A DNA stretch of 64,000 nucleotides from Phaeosaccion multiseriatum (GCA_965112735.1 OZ218960.1:3343088-3407087), one strand, 5' to 3'. Positions 51,879 to 64,000 are shown, counted from the first letter of the stretch. The notes: generated from the sequence alone by a model not told the origin. Numbers and translations: made by a program.

Positions 51879-54800
51879 CACGGGAGGGTTGAGCAACGCC
51901 TTCTGTGGGCCGGTGGGGTTGAAATGGTGCCACCACGGTCGCAATGAGTCTGCGCTGCGTCTATGGTGTGCTCGGCGGGGCTGAACATGGGCCTCTGTGG
52001 GGTTGAACAGGCCCATCTGTGGACCCGGGTGGGCAATCTGGGTCTGATTTCGGAACGGTAGGGTTGAACAATGCCTTGTGTGGGCCGATGGGGTTGAAAT
52101 GGTCCCACCATGGTCGCAACGAGTCTGCGCGGCGTCTATGGTGTGCTCGGCGGGGTTGAACATGGGCCTCCGTGGGGTTGAACAGGCCCATCAGTGGGCC
52201 CCGGTGGGCAATCTGGGCCTGATTTCGGCACGGGAGGGTTGAACAATGCCTTCCATGGGCCGGTGGGGTTGAAATGGTCCCACCATGGTCGCAATGAGTG
52301 TGCATCGCGTCAATGGTGTGCTCGGTGGGGATGAACATGGGCCTCTGTGGGGTTGAACAGGCCCATCTGTGGACCCCGGTGGGCAATCTGGGCCTGATTT
52401 CGACACGGGAGGGTTGAACAATGCCTTGTGTGGGCCGGGGGGGTTGAAATGGTCCCACCATGGTCGCAATGAGTCTTCGATGCGTCTATGGTGTGCTCGG
52501 TGGGGTTGAACACGGGCCTCTGTGGGGTTGAACAGGCCCATCTGTGGCCCCCGGTGGGCAATCTGGGCCTGATTTCGGCACGGGAGGGTTGAACAATCGC
52601 TTCCATGGGCCGGTGGTGTTGAAATGGTGCCACCATAATCGCGATGAGTCTTCGATGCGTCCATGGTGTGCTCGGCGGGGTTGAACACGGGCCTCTGTGG
52701 GGTTGAACAGGCCCATCTGTGGGCCCCGGTGGGCAATCTGGGCCTGATTTCGGCACGGGAGGGTTGAACAATCGCTTCCATGGGACGGTGGGGTTAAAAT
52801 GGGCCCACCACGGTGGCAATGAGTCTTCGATGCGTCTATGGTGTGCTCGGTGGGGTTGAACATGGGCCTCTGTGGGGTTGAACAGGCCCATCTGTGGGCC
52901 CCGGTGGGCAATCTTGGGCCTGATTTCGGCACGGGAGGGTTGAACAATGCCTTCCATGGGCCGGTGGGGTTGAAATGGTCCCACCATGGTCGCAATGAGT
53001 GTGCATCGCGTCTATGGTGTGCTCGGTGGGGTTGAACATGGACATCTATGGGGTTGAACAGGCCCATCTGTGGGCACCCCCTGTGGGCAATCTGGGCCTG
53101 ATTTCGACACGGGAGGGTTGAACAATGCCTTCCATGGGCCGGTGTGGTTGAAATGGTCCCACCATGGTGGCAATGAGTCTGCGATGCGTCGAAGGTGCGC
53201 TCGGCGGGGTTGAACATGGGCCTCTGTGGGGTTGAACAGGCCCATCTGTGGACCCCGGTGGGCAATCTGGGCCTGATTTCGACACGGGAGGGTTGAACAA
53301 TGCCTTCTGGGGGCCGGTGGGGTTGAAATGGTCCCACCATGGTGGCAATGAGTCTTCGATGCGTCTATGGTGTGCTCGGTGGGGTTGAACACGGGCCTCT
53401 GCGGGGTTGAACAGGCCCATCTGTGGGCCCCGGTGGGCAATCTGGGCCTGATTTCGGCACGGGAGGGTTGAACAATCGCTTCCATGGGCCGGTGGGGTTG
53501 AAATGGTCCCACCATGGTCGCAATGAGTGTGCATCGCGTCAATGGTGTGCTCGGTGGGGATGAACATGGGCCTCTGTGGGGTTGAACAGGCCCATCTGTG
53601 GCGCCCCCACGGTGGGCAAAATCTGGGCCTGATTTCGACCCGGGAGGGTTGAACAATGGCTTCCATGGGCCGGTGGGGTTGAAATGGTCCCAACATGGTC
53701 GCAACGAGTCTGCGATGCGTCCATGGTGCGCTCGGCGGGGTTGAACATGGGCCTCTGTGGGGTTGAACAGGCCCATCTGTGGGCCCCGGTGGGCAATCTG
53801 GGCCTGATTTCGGCACGGGAGGGTTGAACAATGCCTTCCATGGGCCGGTGGGGTTGAAATGGTCCCACCATGGTCGCAACGAGTCTGCGCGGCGTCTATG
53901 GTGTGCTCGGCGGGGTTGAACATGGGTCTCCGTGGGGTTGAACAGGCCCATCTGTGGGCTCCCCCGGTGGGCAATCTGGGCCTGATTTCGACACGGGAGG
54001 GTTGAACAATGCCTTCCATGGGCCGGTGGGGTTGAAATGGTCCCACCATGGTCGCAATGAGTCTGCGCTGCGTCCATGGTGCGCTCGGCGGGGTTGAACA
54101 TGGGCCTCTGTGGGGTTGAACAGGCCCATCTGTGGGCTCCCCCGGTGGGCAATCTGGGCCTGATTTCGACCCGGGAGGGTTGAACAATGCCTTCCATGGG
54201 CCGGCGGGGTTGAAATGGTCCCACCATGGTCGCAATGAGTGTGCCGGGCGTCTATGGCGCGCTCGGCGGGGTTGAACATGGACCTCTGTGGGGTTGAACA
54301 GGCCCATCTGTGGGCACCCCCCGGTGGGCAATCTGGGCCTGATTTCGACATGGGAGGGTTGAACAATGCCTTCCATGGGCCGGTGGGGTTGAAATGGTCC
54401 CACCATGGTCGCAATGAGTGTGCAACGCGTCTATGGTGCGCTCGGCGGGGCTGAACATGGGCCTCTGTGGGGTTGAACAGGCCCATCTGTGGGCACCCCC
54501 GGTGGGCAATCTGGGCCTGATTTCGACACGGGAGGGTTGAACAATGCCTTCTGTGGGCCGGTGTGGTTGAAATGGTCCCACCATGGTCGCAACGAGTCTG
54601 CGATGCGTCCATGGTGCGCTCGGCGGGGTTGAACATGAACCGCTGTGGTGTTGAACAGGCCCATCTGTGGGCCCCGGTGGGCAATCTGGGCCTGATTTCG
54701 ACATGGGAGGGTTGAACAATGCCTTCGATGGGTCGGTGGGGTTGAAATGGTCCCACCATGGTGGCAATGAGTCGGCATCGCGTCCGTGGTGCGCTCGGCG

Positions 54801-56105
54801 GGGTTGAACATGGACCTCTGTGGGGTTGAACAGGCCCATCTGTGGGTCCCCCTCGGTCGGCAATCTGGGCCTGATTTCGACCCGGGAGGGTTGAACAATG
54901 CCTGCCATGGGCCGGTGGGGTTGAATAGGTCCCACCATGGTCGCAATGAGTGTGTGCTGCGTCCATGGTGCGCTCGGCGGGGTTGAACATGGACCTCTGT
55001 GGGGTTGAACAGGCCCATCTGTGGGCACCCCCGGTGGGCAATCTGGGCCTGATTTCGACACGGGAGGGTTGAACAATGCCTTCCATGGGCCGGTGGGGTT
55101 GAAATGGTCCCACCATGGTGGCAATGAGTCTGCGCGGCGTCCATGGTGCGCTCGGCGGGGTTAAACATGGACCTCTGTGGGGTTGAACAGGCCCATCTGT
55201 GGGTCCCCCCCGGTGGGCAATCTGGGCCTGATTTCGACCCGGGAGGGTTGAACAATCGCTTCCATGGACCGGTGGGGTTGAAATGGCCCCACCATGGTCG
55301 CAATGAGTCTGCCGGGCGTCTATGGTGCGCTCGGCGGGGTTGAACATGGACCTCTGTGGGGTTGAACAGGCCCATCTGTGGGTCCCCCCCGGTGGGCAAT
55401 CTGGGCCTGATTTCGACATGGGAGGGTTGAACAATGCCTTCCATGGGCCGGTGGGGTTGAAATGGTCCCACCATGGTCGCAATGAGTCTGCGCGGCGTCA
55501 ATGGTGCGCTCGGCGGGGTTGAACATGGACCGCTGTGGGGTTGAACAGGCCCATCTGTGGGCCCCGGTGGACAATCTGGGCCTGATTTCGACACGGGAGG
55601 GTGGAACAATGGCTTCCATGCACCGGTGGGGTTAAAATGGTCTAACCACGGTCGCAATGAGTGTGTATCGCGTCCATGGTGCGCTCGGCGGGGTTGAACA
55701 TGGGCCTCTGTGGGGTTGAACAGGCCCATCTGTGGGCACCCCCGGTGGGCAATCTGGGCCTGATTTCGACATGGGAGGGTTGAACAATGCCTTCCATGGG
55801 CCGGTGGGGTTGAAATGGTCCCACCATGGTCGCAATGAGTGTGCGCGACGTCCATGGTGCGCTCGGTGGGGTTGAACATGGACCGCTGTGGGGTTGAACA
55901 GGCCCATCTGTGGGCCCCGGTGGGCAATCTGGGCCTGATTTCGACCCGGGAGGGTTGAACAATGCCTTCTGTGGGCCGGTGGGGTTGAAATGGTCCCACC
56001 ATGGTCGCAATGAGTGTACGCGGCGTCTATGGTGCGCTCGGCGGGGTTGAACATGGACCTCTGTGGGGTTGAACAGGCCCATCTGTGGGTTCCCCCGGTG
56101 GGCAA
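51879..56105. repeat. About 178-bp satellite, main block
   Basis: About 24 units, spaced 174-181 bp, of a GC-rich sequence with four GGGTTGAA submotifs per unit and strong unit-to-unit similarity (small indels in the GGGCCCCCGGTGGG stretch). The minus strand lacks stop codons in most units in all three frames, giving overlapping long open frames of repeated STPPAHG / GLFNPTE peptides. I treat the array as noncoding. Confidence 0.97.
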
Positions 56106-56238
56106 GGGTTAGGGTTAAAGGCTTGTTCGCTTAAGTTGTCAAAATAGGGGTCCGAGTTAGAGGTCGAGAGGCACACCGTTGGATAGCCTAGGGTGAGGGC
56201 TTTAATATTGACCTTATATCATAGGTCGAACTCGGTTT
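56106..56238. other. Telomere-like repeats and short unique spacer
   Basis: GGGTTAGGGTTA begins at 56106, where the satellite is cut off mid-unit. The rest is unique AT-richer sequence with no open frame of note. Confidence 0.8.
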
Positions 56239-59200
56239 AGGCCAGGGCCAGGGCCAGGCCAGGCCAGGCCAGGCCAGGCCAGGCCAGGCCAGGCCAGGCC
56301 AGGCCAGGCCAGGCCAGGCCAGGCCAGGCCAGGCCAGGCCAGGCCAGGCCAGGCCAGGCCAGGCCAGGCCAGGCCAGGCCAGGCCAGGCCAGGCCAGGCC
56401 AGGCCAGGCCAGGCCAGGCCAGGCCAGGCCAGGCCAGGCCAGGCCAGGCCAGGCCAGGCCAGGCCAGGCCAGGCCAGGCCAGGCCAGGCCAGGCCAGGCC
56501 AGGCCAGGCCAGGCCAGGCCAGGCCAGGCCAGGCCAGGCCAGGCCAGGCCAGGCCAGGCCAGGCCAGGCCAGGCCAGGCCAGGCCAGGCCAGGCCAGGCC
56601 AGGCCAGGCCAGGCCAGGCCAGGCCAGGCCAGGCCAGGCCAGGCCAGGCCAGGCCAGGCCAGGCCAGGCCAGGCCAGGCCAGGCCAGGCCAGGCCAGGCC
56701 AGGCCAGGCCAGGCCAGGCCAGGCCAGGCCAGGCCAGGCCAGGCCAGGCCAGGCCAGGCCAGGCCAGGCCAGGCCAGGCCAGGCCAGGCCAGGCCAGGCC
56801 AGGCCAGGCCAGGCCAGGCCAGGCCAGGCCAGGCCAGGCCAGGCCAGGCCAGGCCAGGCCAGGCCAGGCCAGGCCAGGCCAGGCCAGGCCAGGCCAGGCC
56901 AGGCCAGGCCAGGCCAGGCCAGGCCAGGCCAGGCCAGGCCAGGCCAGGCCAGGCCAGGCCAGGCCAGGCCAGGCCAGGCCAGGCCAGGCCAGGCCAGGCC
57001 AGGCCAGGCCAGGCCAGGCCAGGCCAGGCCAGGCCAGGCCAGGCCAGGCCAGGCCAGGCCAGGCCAGGCCAGGCCAGGCCAGGCCAGGCCAGGCCAGGCC
57101 AGGCCAGGCCAGGCCAGGCCAGGCCAGGCCAGGCCAGGCCAGGCCAGGCCAGGCCAGGCCAGGCCAGGCCAGGCCAGGCCAGGCCAGGCCAGGCCAGGCC
57201 AGGCCAGGCCAGGCCAGGCCAGGCCAGGCCAGGCCAGGCCAGGCCAGGCCAGGCCAGGCCAGGCCAGGCCAGGCCAGGCCAGGCCAGGCCAGGCCAGGCC
57301 AGGCCAGGCCAGGCCAGGCCAGGCCAGGCCAGGCCAGGCCAGGCCAGGCCAGGCCAGGCCAGGCCAGGCCAGGCCAGGCCAGGCCAGGCCAGGCCAGGCC
57401 AGGCCAGGCCAGGCCAGGCCAGGCCAGGCCAGGCCAGGCCAGGCCAGGCCAGGCCAGGCCAGGCCAGGCCAGGCCAGGCCAGGCCAGGCCAGGCCAGGCC
57501 AGGCCAGGCCAGGCCAGGCCAGGCCAGGCCAGGCCAGGCCAGGCCAGGCCAGGCCAGGCCAGGCCAGGCCAGGCCAGGCCAGGCCAGGCCAGGCCAGGCC
57601 AGGCCAGGCCAGGCCAGGCCAGGCCAGGCCAGGCCAGGCCAGGCCAGGCCAGGCCAGGCCAGGCCAGGCCAGGCCAGGCCAGGCCAGGCCAGGCCAGGCC
57701 AGGCCAGGCCAGGCCAGGCCAGGCCAGGCCAGGCCAGGCCAGGCCAGGCCAGGCCAGGCCAGGCCAGGCCAGGCCAGGCCAGGCCAGGCCAGGCCAGGCC
57801 AGGCCAGGCCAGGCCAGGCCAGGCCAGGCCAGGCCAGGCCAGGCCAGGCCAGGCCAGGCCAGGCCAGGCCAGGCCAGGCCAGGCCAGGCCAGGCCAGGCC
57901 AGGCCAGGCCAGGCCAGGCCAGGCCAGGCCAGGCCAGGCCAGGCCAGGCCAGGCCAGGCCAGGCCAGGCCAGGCCAGGCCAGGCCAGGCCAGGCCAGGCC
58001 AGGCCAGGCCAGGCCAGGCCAGGCCAGGCCAGGCCAGGCCAGGCCAGGCCAGGCCAGGCCAGGCCAGGCCAGGCCAGGCCAGGCCAGGCCAGGCCAGGCC
58101 AGGCCAGGCCAGGCCAGGCCAGGCCAGGCCAGGCCAGGCCAGGCCAGGCCAGGCCAGGCCAGGCCAGGCCAGGCCAGGCCAGGCCAGGCCAGGCCAGGCC
58201 AGGCCAGGCCAGGCCAGGCCAGGCCAGGCCAGGCCAGGCCAGGCCAGGCCAGGCCAGGCCAGGCCAGGCCAGGCCAGGCCAGGCCAGGCCAGGCCAGGCC
58301 AGGCCAGGCCAGGCCAGGCCAGGCCAGGCCAGGCCAGGCCAGGCCAGGCCAGGCCAGGCCAGGCCAGGCCAGGCCAGGCCAGGCCAGGCCAGGCCAGGCC
58401 AGGCCAGGCCAGGCCAGGCCAGGCCAGGCCAGGCCAGGCCAGGCCAGGCCAGGCCAGGCCAGGCCAGGCCAGGCCAGGCCAGGCCAGGCCAGGCCAGGCC
58501 AGGCCAGGCCAGGCCAGGCCAGGCCAGGCCAGGCCAGGCCAGGCCAGGCCAGGCCAGGCCAGGCCAGGCCAGGCCAGGCCAGGCCAGGCCAGGCCAGGCC
58601 AGGCCAGGCCAGGCCAGGCCAGGCCAGGCCAGGCCAGGCCAGGCCAGGCCAGGCCAGGCCAGGCCAGGCCAGGCCAGGCCAGGCCAGGCCAGGCCAGGCC
58701 AGGCCAGGCCAGGCCAGGCCAGGCCAGGCCAGGCCAGGCCAGGCCAGGCCAGGCCAGGCCAGGCCAGGCCAGGCCAGGCCAGGCCAGGCCAGGCCAGGCC
58801 AGGCCAGGCCAGGCCAGGCCAGGCCAGGCCAGGCCAGGCCAGGCCAGGCCAGGCCAGGCCAGGCCAGGCCAGGCCAGGCCAGGCCAGGCCAGGCCAGGCC
58901 AGGCCAGGCCAGGCCAGGCCAGGCCAGGCCAGGCCAGGCCAGGCCAGGCCAGGCCAGGCCAGGCCAGGCCAGGCCAGGCCAGGCCAGGCCAGGCCAGGCC
59001 AGGCCAGGCCAGGCCAGGCCAGGCCAGGCCAGGCCAGGCCAGGCCAGGCCAGGCCAGGCCAGGCCAGGCCAGGCCAGGCCAGGCCAGGCCAGGCCAGGCC
59101 AGGCCAGGCCAGGCCAGGCCAGGCCAGGCCAGGCCAGGCCAGGCCAGGCCAGGCCAGGCCAGGCCAGGCCAGGCCAGGCCAGGCCAGGCCAGGCCAGGCC

Positions 59201-62200
59201 AGGCCAGGCCAGGCCAGGCCAGGCCAGGCCAGGCCAGGCCAGGCCAGGCCAGGCCAGGCCAGGCCAGGCCAGGCCAGGCCAGGCCAGGCCAGGCCAGGCC
59301 AGGCCAGGCCAGGCCAGGCCAGGCCAGGCCAGGCCAGGCCAGGCCAGGCCAGGCCAGGCCAGGCCAGGCCAGGCCAGGCCAGGCCAGGCCAGGCCAGGCC
59401 AGGCCAGGCCAGGCCAGGCCAGGCCAGGCCAGGCCAGGCCAGGCCAGGCCAGGCCAGGCCAGGCCAGGCCAGGCCAGGCCAGGCCAGGCCAGGCCAGGCC
59501 AGGCCAGGCCAGGCCAGGCCAGGCCAGGCCAGGCCAGGCCAGGCCAGGCCAGGCCAGGCCAGGCCAGGCCAGGCCAGGCCAGGCCAGGCCAGGCCAGGCC
59601 AGGCCAGGCCAGGCCAGGCCAGGCCAGGCCAGGCCAGGCCAGGCCAGGCCAGGCCAGGCCAGGCCAGGCCAGGCCAGGCCAGGCCAGGCCAGGCCAGGCC
59701 AGGCCAGGCCAGGCCAGGCCAGGCCAGGCCAGGCCAGGCCAGGCCAGGCCAGGCCAGGCCAGGCCAGGCCAGGCCAGGCCAGGCCAGGCCAGGCCAGGCC
59801 AGGCCAGGCCAGGCCAGGCCAGGCCAGGCCAGGCCAGGCCAGGCCAGGCCAGGCCAGGCCAGGCCAGGCCAGGCCAGGCCAGGCCAGGCCAGGCCAGGCC
59901 AGGCCAGGCCAGGCCAGGCCAGGCCAGGCCAGGCCAGGCCAGGCCAGGCCAGGCCAGGCCAGGCCAGGCCAGGCCAGGCCAGGCCAGGCCAGGCCAGGCC
60001 AGGCCAGGCCAGGCCAGGCCAGGCCAGGCCAGGCCAGGCCAGGCCAGGCCAGGCCAGGCCAGGCCAGGCCAGGCCAGGCCAGGCCAGGCCAGGCCAGGCC
60101 AGGCCAGGCCAGGCCAGGCCAGGCCAGGCCAGGCCAGGCCAGGCCAGGCCAGGCCAGGCCAGGCCAGGCCAGGCCAGGCCAGGCCAGGCCAGGCCAGGCC
60201 AGGCCAGGCCAGGCCAGGCCAGGCCAGGCCAGGCCAGGCCAGGCCAGGCCAGGCCAGGCCAGGCCAGGCCAGGCCAGGCCAGGCCAGGCCAGGCCAGGCC
60301 AGGCCAGGCCAGGCCAGGCCAGGCCAGGCCAGGCCAGGCCAGGCCAGGCCAGGCCAGGCCAGGCCAGGCCAGGCCAGGCCAGGCCAGGCCAGGCCAGGCC
60401 AGGCCAGGCCAGGCCAGGCCAGGCCAGGCCAGGCCAGGCCAGGCCAGGCCAGGCCAGGCCAGGCCAGGCCAGGCCAGGCCAGGCCAGGCCAGGCCAGGCC
60501 AGGCCAGGCCAGGCCAGGCCAGGCCAGGCCAGGCCAGGCCAGGCCAGGCCAGGCCAGGCCAGGCCAGGCCAGGCCAGGCCAGGCCAGGCCAGGCCAGGCC
60601 AGGCCAGGCCAGGCCAGGCCAGGCCAGGCCAGGCCAGGCCAGGCCAGGCCAGGCCAGGCCAGGCCAGGCCAGGCCAGGCCAGGCCAGGCCAGGCCAGGCC
60701 AGGCCAGGCCAGGCCAGGCCAGGCCAGGCCAGGCCAGGCCAGGCCAGGCCAGGCCAGGCCAGGCCAGGCCAGGCCAGGCCAGGCCAGGCCAGGCCAGGCC
60801 AGGCCAGGCCAGGCCAGGCCAGGCCAGGCCAGGCCAGGCCAGGCCAGGCCAGGCCAGGCCAGGCCAGGCCAGGCCAGGCCAGGCCAGGCCAGGCCAGGCC
60901 AGGCCAGGCCAGGCCAGGCCAGGCCAGGCCAGGCCAGGCCAGGCCAGGCCAGGCCAGGCCAGGCCAGGCCAGGCCAGGCCAGGCCAGGCCAGGCCAGGCC
61001 AGGCCAGGCCAGGCCAGGCCAGGCCAGGCCAGGCCAGGCCAGGCCAGGCCAGGCCAGGCCAGGCCAGGCCAGGCCAGGCCAGGCCAGGCCAGGCCAGGCC
61101 AGGCCAGGCCAGGCCAGGCCAGGCCAGGCCAGGCCAGGCCAGGCCAGGCCAGGCCAGGCCAGGCCAGGCCAGGCCAGGCCAGGCCAGGCCAGGCCAGGCC
61201 AGGCCAGGCCAGGCCAGGCCAGGCCAGGCCAGGCCAGGCCAGGCCAGGCCAGGCCAGGCCAGGCCAGGCCAGGCCAGGCCAGGCCAGGCCAGGCCAGGCC
61301 AGGCCAGGCCAGGCCAGGCCAGGCCAGGCCAGGCCAGGCCAGGCCAGGCCAGGCCAGGCCAGGCCAGGCCAGGCCAGGCCAGGCCAGGCCAGGCCAGGCC
61401 AGGCCAGGCCAGGCCAGGCCAGGCCAGGCCAGGCCAGGCCAGGCCAGGCCAGGCCAGGCCAGGCCAGGCCAGGCCAGGCCAGGCCAGGCCAGGCCAGGCC
61501 AGGCCAGGCCAGGCCAGGCCAGGCCAGGCCAGGCCAGGCCAGGCCAGGCCAGGCCAGGCCAGGCCAGGCCAGGCCAGGCCAGGCCAGGCCAGGCCAGGCC
61601 AGGCCAGGCCAGGCCAGGCCAGGCCAGGCCAGGCCAGGCCAGGCCAGGCCAGGCCAGGCCAGGCCAGGCCAGGCCAGGCCAGGCCAGGCCAGGCCAGGCC
61701 AGGCCAGGCCAGGCCAGGCCAGGCCAGGCCAGGCCAGGCCAGGCCAGGCCAGGCCAGGCCAGGCCAGGCCAGGCCAGGCCAGGCCAGGCCAGGCCAGGCC
61801 AGGCCAGGCCAGGCCAGGCCAGGCCAGGCCAGGCCAGGCCAGGCCAGGCCAGGCCAGGCCAGGCCAGGCCAGGCCAGGCCAGGCCAGGCCAGGCCAGGCC
61901 AGGCCAGGCCAGGCCAGGCCAGGCCAGGCCAGGCCAGGCCAGGCCAGGCCAGGCCAGGCCAGGCCAGGCCAGGCCAGGCCAGGCCAGGCCAGGCCAGGCC
62001 AGGCCAGGCCAGGCCAGGCCAGGCCAGGCCAGGCCAGGCCAGGCCAGGCCAGGCCAGGCCAGGCCAGGCCAGGCCAGGCCAGGCCAGGCCAGGCCAGGCC
62101 AGGCCAGGCCAGGCCAGGCCAGGCCAGGCCAGGCCAGGCCAGGCCAGGCCAGGCCAGGCCAGGCCAGGCCAGGCCAGGCCAGGCCAGGCCAGGCCAGGCC

Positions 62201-63998
62201 AGGCCAGGCCAGGCCAGGCCAGGCCAGGCCAGGCCAGGCCAGGCCAGGCCAGGCCAGGCCAGGCCAGGCCAGGCCAGGCCAGGCCAGGCCAGGCCAGGCC
62301 AGGCCAGGCCAGGCCAGGCCAGGCCAGGCCAGGCCAGGCCAGGCCAGGCCAGGCCAGGCCAGGCCAGGCCAGGCCAGGCCAGGCCAGGCCAGGCCAGGCC
62401 AGGCCAGGCCAGGCCAGGCCAGGCCAGGCCAGGCCAGGCCAGGCCAGGCCAGGCCAGGCCAGGCCAGGCCAGGCCAGGCCAGGCCAGGCCAGGCCAGGCC
62501 AGGCCAGGCCAGGCCAGGCCAGGCCAGGCCAGGCCAGGCCAGGCCAGGCCAGGCCAGGCCAGGCCAGGCCAGGCCAGGCCAGGCCAGGCCAGGCCAGGCC
62601 AGGCCAGGCCAGGCCAGGCCAGGCCAGGCCAGGCCAGGCCAGGCCAGGCCAGGCCAGGCCAGGCCAGGCCAGGCCAGGCCAGGCCAGGCCAGGCCAGGCC
62701 AGGCCAGGCCAGGCCAGGCCAGGCCAGGCCAGGCCAGGCCAGGCCAGGCCAGGCCAGGCCAGGCCAGGCCAGGCCAGGCCAGGCCAGGCCAGGCCAGGCC
62801 AGGCCAGGCCAGGCCAGGCCAGGCCAGGCCAGGCCAGGCCAGGCCAGGCCAGGCCAGGCCAGGCCAGGCCAGGCCAGGCCAGGCCAGGCCAGGCCAGGCC
62901 AGGCCAGGCCAGGCCAGGCCAGGCCAGGCCAGGCCAGGCCAGGCCAGGCCAGGCCAGGCCAGGCCAGGCCAGGCCAGGCCAGGCCAGGCCAGGCCAGGCC
63001 AGGCCAGGCCAGGCCAGGCCAGGCCAGGCCAGGCCAGGCCAGGCCAGGCCAGGCCAGGCCAGGCCAGGCCAGGCCAGGCCAGGCCAGGCCAGGCCAGGCC
63101 AGGCCAGGCCAGGCCAGGCCAGGCCAGGCCAGGCCAGGCCAGGCCAGGCCAGGCCAGGCCAGGCCAGGCCAGGCCAGGCCAGGCCAGGCCAGGCCAGGCC
63201 AGGCCAGGCCAGGCCAGGCCAGGCCAGGCCAGGCCAGGCCAGGCCAGGCCAGGCCAGGCCAGGCCAGGCCAGGCCAGGCCAGGCCAGGCCAGGCCAGGCC
63301 AGGCCAGGCCAGGCCAGGCCAGGCCAGGCCAGGCCAGGCCAGGCCAGGCCAGGCCAGGCCAGGCCAGGCCAGGCCAGGCCAGGCCAGGCCAGGCCAGGCC
63401 AGGCCAGGCCAGGCCAGGCCAGGCCAGGCCAGGCCAGGCCAGGCCAGGCCAGGCCAGGCCAGGCCAGGCCAGGCCAGGCCAGGCCAGGCCAGGCCAGGCC
63501 AGGCCAGGCCAGGCCAGGCCAGGCCAGGCCAGGCCAGGCCAGGCCAGGCCAGGCCAGGCCAGGCCAGGCCAGGCCAGGCCAGGCCAGGCCAGGCCAGGCC
63601 AGGCCAGGCCAGGCCAGGCCAGGCCAGGCCAGGCCAGGCCAGGCCAGGCCAGGCCAGGCCAGGCCAGGCCAGGCCAGGCCAGGCCAGGCCAGGCCAGGCC
63701 AGGCCAGGCCAGGCCAGGCCAGGCCAGGCCAGGCCAGGCCAGGCCAGGCCAGGCCAGGCCAGGCCAGGCCAGGCCAGGCCAGGCCAGGCCAGGCCAGGCC
63801 AGGCCAGGCCAGGCCAGGCCAGGGCCAGGCCAGGCCAGGCCAGGCCAGGCCAGGCCAGGCCAGGCCAGGCCAGGCCAGGCCAGGCCAGGCCAGGCCAGGC
63901 CAGGCCAGGGCCAGGCCAGGCCAGGCCAGGCCAGCCAGGCCAGGCCAGGCCAGGCCAGGCCAGGCCAGGCCAGGCCAGGCCAGGCCAGGCCAGGCCGG
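56239..63998. repeat. (CCAGG)n pentanucleotide satellite, about 7.8 kb
   Basis: About 1,550 copies of CCAGG. Irregular GGGCC units occur only in the first 20 bp and the last 200 bp (near 63821 and 63909, and a deleted base near 63933). The array reaches the window edge, so its true end is unknown. Confidence 0.98.
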
Positions 63999-64000
63999 AA

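Noticed and set aside
51879-56105. Long minus-strand open frames (up to 528 codons) of STPPAHG / GLFNPTE repeats
   Set aside because: They are a by-product of a stop-free satellite unit whose period is not a multiple of three; the frames overlap one another and have no start context or splicing signals.
38722-56105. CRISPR-like repeat array
   Set aside because: The unit is about 178 bp with no unique spacers, in a eukaryotic genome next to satellites.
16202-56238. tRNA or other small RNA genes
   Set aside because: I looked for tRNA B-box-like GGTTCGAATCC and folded cloverleaf candidates and saw none convincing. The palindrome at 45039 is too perfect and has no loop, so I did not call it an RNA gene.

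Overview
This window is nuclear DNA from a GC-rich eukaryotic microbe. Genes have many short GT-AG introns with poly-C or poly-T tracts before the acceptor, and the introns and spacers are packed with microsatellites. The gene set (a GRK-type kinase, a seven-helix RGS protein, a TKL-type kinase, a cytosolic-type phosphoglycerate kinase, a TMEM258/Ost5 homologue and a chromodomain Ty3/Gypsy element) suits a protist, probably an alga. I cannot name the species from sequence alone.

Left part (1-38341), host genes. A 5'-truncated giant coiled-coil protein (+, to 11020) converges on phosphoglycerate kinase (-, 11409-13830). Phosphoglycerate kinase diverges from a TMEM258/Ost5 oligosaccharyltransferase subunit (+, 14164-14565). 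A G-protein-coupled-receptor-kinase homologue (-, 15469-20334) diverges from an unrecognised acidic/lysine-rich protein (+, 21298-22770). A seven-transmembrane RGS protein (+, 23436-26973) converges on a type II membrane glycosyltransferase-like protein (-, 27265-31621), which diverges from a GAF-like/TKL-like kinase (+, 32404-37985). The kinase and the RGS protein are about 3 kb apart and would act at opposite ends of heterotrimeric G-protein signalling: one phosphorylating active receptors, the other speeding GTP hydrolysis on G-alpha.

Right part (38342-64000), repeats. A broken LTR-element remnant is followed by a tandem satellite with a unit of about 178 bp. A 12.6-kb chromovirus-type Ty3/Gypsy retrotransposon (39247-51878, minus strand) has inserted into this satellite. 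Its two 195-bp LTRs look identical and CACG is duplicated at the insertion site. The satellite resumes to 56105, then come two telomere-like TTAGGG units, a short unique spacer and about 7.8 kb of almost perfect CCAGG pentamers running to the window end. This looks subtelomeric or otherwise heterochromatic.

Most unusual observations: (1) the retrotransposon pol carries a complete DEDDy 3'-5' exonuclease (RNase D/WRN type) between RNase H and integrase; (2) a perfect 94-bp palindrome contains the only stop codon between its protease and polymerase frames, and a 41/44-identical copy of one arm lies in an intron of a host kinase gene; (3) a 17-base motif, GCAGTTGGTGATACAGC, occurs dozens of times in exons in several reading frames, in introns and on both strands; (4) one intron is bounded by 15-bp direct repeats that contain its splice sites.
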